Below are positions 60,216 through 64,000 of a stretch of DNA of 64,000 nucleotides, piece after piece. Every line of letters begins with the position of its first letter. Positions within the stretch are counted from its first letter, which is position 1. The notes below the pieces were generated by a model. It did no database searches, was not told where the DNA came from, and worked only from the letters and a program-made list of their open reading frames with translations. This stretch comes from Paracoccaceae bacterium (GTDB lineage: Bacteria > Pseudomonadota > Alphaproteobacteria > Rhodobacterales > Rhodobacteraceae): NCBI GenBank assembly GCA_029244725.1, contig JAQWQJ010000133.1, positions 36,940 to 100,939 of the forward strand, read 5' to 3'. Both the position numbers and the translations under genes were made by a program.

Positions 60216-62072
60216 ATGGGCAATACAATCCGGCTGACGGCGGCGCAGGCGATGGTGCGCTATATCGCGGCGCAACAGAATGATGATGGCGAACGGTTCA
60301 TCGAAGGGTGCTGGGCGATCTTTGGTCATGGCAATGTCGCCGGTATTGGCGAGGCTTTGCACGCCGCCAAGGGTGACATCCCGACATGGCGCGGGCACAA
60401 TGAACAAACGATGGCCCATGCGGCCATTGCCTATGCCAAGCAATCTGGACGTCGCAAGGCCATGGCCGTGACCTCGTCCATTGGTCCGGGGGCCGCCAAC
60501 ATGGTAACGGCGGCGGCGCTGGCCCATGTGAACCGTTTGCCGGTGCTTTTGATCCCGGGCGATGTGTTTGCTGATCGTGGCCCGGACCCGGTTTTGCAGC
60601 AGGTCGAGGACTGGTCAGACGGCACTGTCACGGTGAACGATGCGTTCAAGCCGGTGACGCGCTACTTTGACCGCATCACGCGGCCCGAGCAGTTGCTGAC
60701 AGCCTTGCCACGGGCGTTCCGAACCATGACCGACCCTGCGGAATGTGGCCCTGTTTGCCTGTCGTTCTGTCAGGATGTGCAGGCCGAAGCCTATGACTAT
60801 CCGGTCAGCTTTTTTGAGCCGAAGGTCTGGCGGCAGCGCCGTGTCCGTCCTGACGAGGGCGAATTGGCCGAGGTCGCCGCCCTGATCCGCGCGGGAAAGC
60901 GCCCTGTGATCGTCGCGGGTGGCGGGGTGCATTATAGCGGCGCGACCGATGCGCTGGCGGGTTTTGCCGAGGCGCATAATATCCCCGTGACCGAAACCCA
61001 GGCGGGCAAATCTGTGCTGCCGTGGGATCATCAGCTGAACCTTGGCCCGATTGGCGTGACAGGAGGCGAGCCCACAAACGCGGTCTGTGCCGAGGCGGAT
61101 GTTGTGATCGGTGTCGGCACGCGCTTTCAGGATTTTACAACCGGGTCGTGGGGGCTGTTTGCCAACCCTGAACGCAAGCTGATCTCGGTGAATGTTGCGG
61201 CCTATGACGCGATGAAACATGGGGCAGTGCCCTTGCAATCGGACGCGATGGTGGGCTTGAAAGAACTGGGTGATGCGCTTGAGGGCTATGTCTCACCGGG
61301 CGAGATTGACGGGTTGAAGGATGATTGGTTCGGGAAAGTTGATCCGCTCACCGATGCGCCTGATCCATCCTCAAGCCGCGACGCGGCAGGGCATAATACC
61401 CTGCCGACCGACATGCAGGTGATCGGCGCGGTACAACGTGCATCCAATGAGGAAACCGTGGTAATGTGCGCCGCTGGCACCATGCCGGGCGAGCTGCACA
61501 AGCTGTGGAAGTCGGGCAAGCCGGGCAGCTATCACATGGAATACGGCTTTAGCTGCATGGGCTATGAAATCGCCGGTGCCATGGGCATCAAGATGGCTCA
61601 GCCGGAACGCGATGTGATCTGCTTTACCGGCGACGGCACCTATATGATGGCCAACTCGGAAATGGCCACGGCGGCGATGATGGGGATACCCTTCACCGTG
61701 GTCGTGACCGACAACCGGGGGTATGGCTGCATCAACCGGCTGCAAATGGGCTGTGGCGGGGCCGAGTTCAACAACCTTCTGGATCATTCGATCGGTGGCG
61801 AGAACTCGAACATCGACTTTGCCAAACACGCCGAGGCGATGGGGGCGACAAGTCTCAAGGTCAGCTCGATCGCCGAACTGGAAGCGGCCCTGGCAAAGCG
61901 GGCAGAGGCCAAAGGCCCCTATGTGATCGTCATCGACACCGACCCTTATCCCAGCACCGAGCCGGGCGGCACATGGTGGGATGTGGGCGTGCCTGAGGTC
62001 AGCACCCGCGACGAAGTCAACGCCGCTCGCGCCAAATACGAAACCAACAAGAAACTGCAAAGGGCCGACTGA
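60216..62072 (+). CDS. iolD: 3D-(3,5/4)-trihydroxycyclohexane-1,2-dione hydrolase
   Basis: A 618-residue thiamine-diphosphate enzyme that opens the ring in inositol breakdown. The catalytic Glu lies in TWRGHNEQTMAHAAIAY, the central domain has RPVIVAGGGVHYSGATDALA, and the ThDP/Mg motif is CFTGDGTYMMANSEMATAAM with VVVTDNRGYG. Length is normal. Four bases separate it from iolC. The start of iolE overlaps its stop by one base. Confidence 0.93.
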   Translation: MGNTIRLTAAQAMVRYIAAQQNDDGERFIEGCWAIFGHGNVAGIGEALHAAKGDIPTWRGHNEQTMAHAAIAYAKQSGRRKAMAVTSSIGPGAANMVTAAALAHVNRLPVLLIPGDVFADRGPDPVLQQVEDWSDGTVTVNDAFKPVTRYFDRITRPEQLLTALPRAFRTMTDPAECGPVCLSFCQDVQAEAYDYPVSFFEPKVWRQRRVRPDEGELAEVAALIRAGKRPVIVAGGGVHYSGATDALAGFAEAHNIPVTETQAGKSVLPWDHQLNLGPIGVTGGEPTNAVCAEADVVIGVGTRFQDFTTGSWGLFANPERKLISVNVAAYDAMKHGAVPLQSDAMVGLKELGDALEGYVSPGEIDGLKDDWFGKVDPLTDAPDPSSSRDAAGHNTLPTDMQVIGAVQRASNEETVVMCAAGTMPGELHKLWKSGKPGSYHMEYGFSCMGYEIAGAMGIKMAQPERDVICFTGDGTYMMANSEMATAAMMGIPFTVVVTDNRGYGCINRLQMGCGGAEFNNLLDHSIGGENSNIDFAKHAEAMGATSLKVSSIAELEAALAKRAEAKGPYVIVIDTDPYPSTEPGGTWWDVGVPEVSTRDEVNAARAKYETNKKLQRAD

Positions 62073-62977
62073 TGGCTGTGAAAATCGGGATCTCCCTGAT
62101 CGCCTGGCAAAACGATGATCTGCCTGAGCTGACAAAGGATTACACCACCGACGGTGCGATGGAGGATGCTGCGAAAATCGGTTATTCCGGCGTCGAACGT
62201 GGCCGCCGGATGCCTGCCGATACCGAGGGCCTGCGCGCCTATCTGGACCGCTATGGGGTGTCCCTGTGCGGGGGCTGGTGCTCGGGGTCGCTGATGACCA
62301 ACGACATCGAGACCGAGAAAGACGCCATTCGCCAACAGGTCGAACAGTTTGCCGCTCTGAACGCGCCTTGCATCGTCTATGCAGAATGTTCCAACACCAT
62401 TCAGGGCGATATGGGCACACCAGTGTCCCGCCGCCCCAAGCTGACCCGCGACGAGGTCATGGCCTATGGTGCAAAACTGTCGGACGTGGCGAAATGGGCG
62501 CGCGATAAAGGCACGGGCCTCAGCTATCACCACCATATGGGAGCGATGGTGCAGGACGCCGAAGACATCGACTGGCTGATGGAAGGATCGACCGACGATC
62601 TGACGCTGCTTTATGACACCGGGCATTTGCATTTTGCCGCGGCCGACCCTGTGGCTGTTTTAGACAAATGGGGCCACCGTGTGCATCACGTCCACTTCAA
62701 GGACGTGCGCCAGCCTGTGCTGGATTGGGTCAACGCCGGGAACAAGAGCTTTCTGGATGGTGTTGCCGCCGGGGTCTACTCGGTTCCGGGCGATCCCGAA
62801 GGCTGCATCGACTTTCAGGCGATCACCGACAAGCTGAAAGCGATGGATTACGATGGCTGGATCGTGGTCGAGGCGGAACAGAATCCCGCCAAAGCCCCAC
62901 CGTTCGAGTATTCCAAGATCGGCTTTGACCACATCACCGATATCTGCAACCGCTCCGGCCTGATTATAGAAAAGTGA
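62072..62977 (+). CDS. iolE: Inosose dehydratase
   Basis: A 301-residue TIM-barrel enzyme. The N-terminus VKIGISLIAWQNDDLPELTK and the later LSYHHHMGAMVQDAEDIDWL, LLYDTGHLHFAAADP and VHHVHFKDVRQPVLDW are IolE marks with metal-binding His, Asp and Glu. It removes water from scyllo-inosose to give the trihydroxycyclohexanedione that IolD opens. Confidence 0.93.
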   Translation: MAVKIGISLIAWQNDDLPELTKDYTTDGAMEDAAKIGYSGVERGRRMPADTEGLRAYLDRYGVSLCGGWCSGSLMTNDIETEKDAIRQQVEQFAALNAPCIVYAECSNTIQGDMGTPVSRRPKLTRDEVMAYGAKLSDVAKWARDKGTGLSYHHHMGAMVQDAEDIDWLMEGSTDDLTLLYDTGHLHFAAADPVAVLDKWGHRVHHVHFKDVRQPVLDWVNAGNKSFLDGVAAGVYSVPGDPEGCIDFQAITDKLKAMDYDGWIVVEAEQNPAKAPPFEYSKIGFDHITDICNRSGLIIEK

Positions 62978-62982
62978 GACCC

Positions 62983-63789
62983 ATGGCAGACCTTCTGAGA
63001 AAACCCTTCGGCACCCGCGGCAAAGTCCACCAGATCACGCCGGAAAGCGCCGGTTGGCGCTACGTGGGCTTCGCTCTTTATCACCTGAAAGCCGGGGATA
63101 TCGCCGCCGAAGCCACGGGCAACCGCGAGGTTATTCTGGTCATGGTCGAAGGCAAGGCGCAGGTCACCGGCGCCGGGCAGGAGTGGGGCACTTTGGGCGA
63201 ACGGATGAACGTCTTTGAGAAGACCCCGCCGCATTGTCTCTACCTGCCAAATGGCACCGATTGGAGCGCGGTGGCCGAAACCGATTGCGTGATCGCCGTG
63301 TGTTCCGCCCCGGGTATGGGGGACCATGAGGCCCGTCGCATCGGCCCCGACGGCATCACGCTGACCGAACGCGGCAAAGGCACAAACACGCGCCACATCA
63401 ACAACATCGCAATGGAAAACGAAGACTATTGCGACAGCCTGCTCGTCACCGAGGTCTTCACCCCGGCGGGCCATTGGTCATCCTTTCCCAGCCACCGCCA
63501 CGACGAAGATGACTTCCCGCGTATCACCTACCTGGAAGAAACCTATTACCACCGGCTGAACCCGGCCGACGGCTTTGGCATCCAGCGGGTCTATACCGAT
63601 GACGGACAACTCGACGAAACCATGGCCGTCAGCGACGGCGACGTCGTTCTCGTCCCCCGCGGCCACCACCCCTGTGGCGCCCCCTACGGGTTCGAAATGT
63701 ATTACCTAAACGTCATGGCAGGACCCTTGCGCAAGTGGCGCTTCGTGGCCGCACCCGAGGTCAAATGGATCATGGAACGGGACGCCTGA
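62983..63789 (+). CDS. iolB: 5-deoxy-glucuronate isomerase
   Basis: A 268-residue bicupin from the ATG at 62983; an in-frame GTG at 62974 would overlap iolE by 4 bases. The metal site is in WSSFPSHRHDEDDFPRITYL, followed by EETYYHRLNPADGFGIQRVY and VPRGHHPCGAPYGFEMYYLN. It converts 5-deoxy-glucuronate to 2-deoxy-5-keto-gluconate, the IolC substrate. Last gene of the iol operon; the convergent LacI gene ends 3 bases further on. Confidence 0.93.
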   Translation: MADLLRKPFGTRGKVHQITPESAGWRYVGFALYHLKAGDIAAEATGNREVILVMVEGKAQVTGAGQEWGTLGERMNVFEKTPPHCLYLPNGTDWSAVAETDCVIAVCSAPGMGDHEARRIGPDGITLTERGKGTNTRHINNIAMENEDYCDSLLVTEVFTPAGHWSSFPSHRHDEDDFPRITYLEETYYHRLNPADGFGIQRVYTDDGQLDETMAVSDGDVVLVPRGHHPCGAPYGFEMYYLNVMAGPLRKWRFVAAPEVKWIMERDA

Positions 63790-63792
63790 GGC

Positions 63793-64000
63793 TCACAGCG
63801 ACTCCGGCGTGAATAGCTGTGGGGTGAGGTAGTGCTGGCCTGAGGTTTCGCTCGGTCCGCCGCGGGCCAATTCGATCATCGACGCGACGAGGTCTCGGCA
63901 GAGTTGATCGAGCGGCGTTGCGATCACCAGGCTCACGTAGCGATCGGTCAGCGCGTCGCGGCTCTCGTTCGTCAACTCGTTCACGACCAGCGCCACTTTG
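63793..64000 (-). CDS. LacI-family regulator, C-terminal end (partial, continues outside window)
   Basis: The visible 67 residues are open to the window edge. They closely match the end of the regulator at 52196: VVNELTNESRDALTDRYVSL against IVNELTAESRAALIDGYAIM, and SGQHYLTPQLFTPESL against SGQHFLEPRLHLPETL. The gene converges on iolB. It is a second regulator of the same subfamily, and the real start lies beyond 64000. Confidence 0.85.
   Translation of the reverse strand, partial: KVALVVNELTNESRDALTDRYVSLVIATPLDQLCRDLVASMIELARGGPSETSGQHYLTPQLFTPESL

Noticed and set aside
1..64000. CRISPR arrays, rRNA and tRNA genes
   Set aside because: No regularly spaced direct repeats and no recognisable tRNA or rRNA segments were seen when reading both strands.

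Overview
The window reads as part of a large conjugative plasmid (or an integrated conjugative element) from an alphaproteobacterium, most likely of the Rhodobacteraceae/Roseobacter type. The basis is the gene content: MobF relaxase, TraD coupling protein and F-type TraG together with a Ti-type TraB, plus many ABC-importer catabolic operons, GC-rich coding and overlapping ATGA junctions. No rRNA, tRNA, CRISPR array or replication gene was seen. The placement is an inference from protein families, not from a database search.

Layout. 1-1523: 3' end of a TraG-like mating-pair protein with a C-terminal SleB-type hydrolase domain. 1517-3436: small membrane protein, then a Xre/RES toxin-antitoxin pair with a third small gene. 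3645-12671: complete maltose/maltodextrin module (LacI regulator, MalK and secreted alpha-amylase leftward; alpha-glucosidase, MalE, MalF, MalG rightward). 12790-14004: TraB. 14214-14400: decayed copy of the 5' end of traD. 14509-15711: Fic enzyme. 16261-16392: transposase relic that abuts a 3'-truncated hyuB. 16393-29884: one long leftward operon for import and hydrolysis of a peptide- or hydantoin-like compound (Xre-cupin regulator, dipeptide-type ABC importer, GAF protein, HyuA, HyuB, racemase, M24 hydrolase, second HyuB). 30321-30953: lone tyrosine recombinase. 31582-40536: divergent module with a UTRA regulator, UbiD, UbiX and a DUF2390-like protein rightward, and aldehyde dehydrogenase, polar amino-acid ABC importer and a FAD amine/amino-acid oxidase leftward. 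41368-47176: traD, relaxase and an accessory gene, followed by a strong inverted-repeat cluster that is a candidate oriT. 47336-50236: candidate short RNA and a leftward group of plasmid genes ending in a DUF932 gene. 50593-51911: relics, including a 5'-truncated hipA. 52165-64000: myo-inositol catabolic locus (LacI, iolI, sugar ABC importer, iolG, iolC-DUF2090 fusion, iolD, iolE, iolB) closed by a second, paralogous LacI gene that runs off the window.

How it works together. Transfer genes (traG, traB, traD, relaxase) are interrupted by catabolic cargo modules, each with its own importer and local regulator. The duplicated traD 5' end, one copy on each side of the 14.4-41.3 kb segment, suggests that this cargo entered by recombination at the tra locus. 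Direct sequence signals of local control include a CG-centred palindrome in the mal divergent promoter, two inverted copies of a 14-bp element in the UTRA-regulator/ALDH divergent promoter, a palindrome upstream of the Xre-cupin gene, and three ATGACG/CGTCAT dyads around the iol regulator. Hairpins lie directly after the binding-protein genes of three ABC operons and would favour excess binding protein over permease.

The least familiar parts are the hyu/dpp operon with two HyuB subunits for one HyuA, and the oxidase-ALDH-UbiD module. Their substrates cannot be read from sequence.
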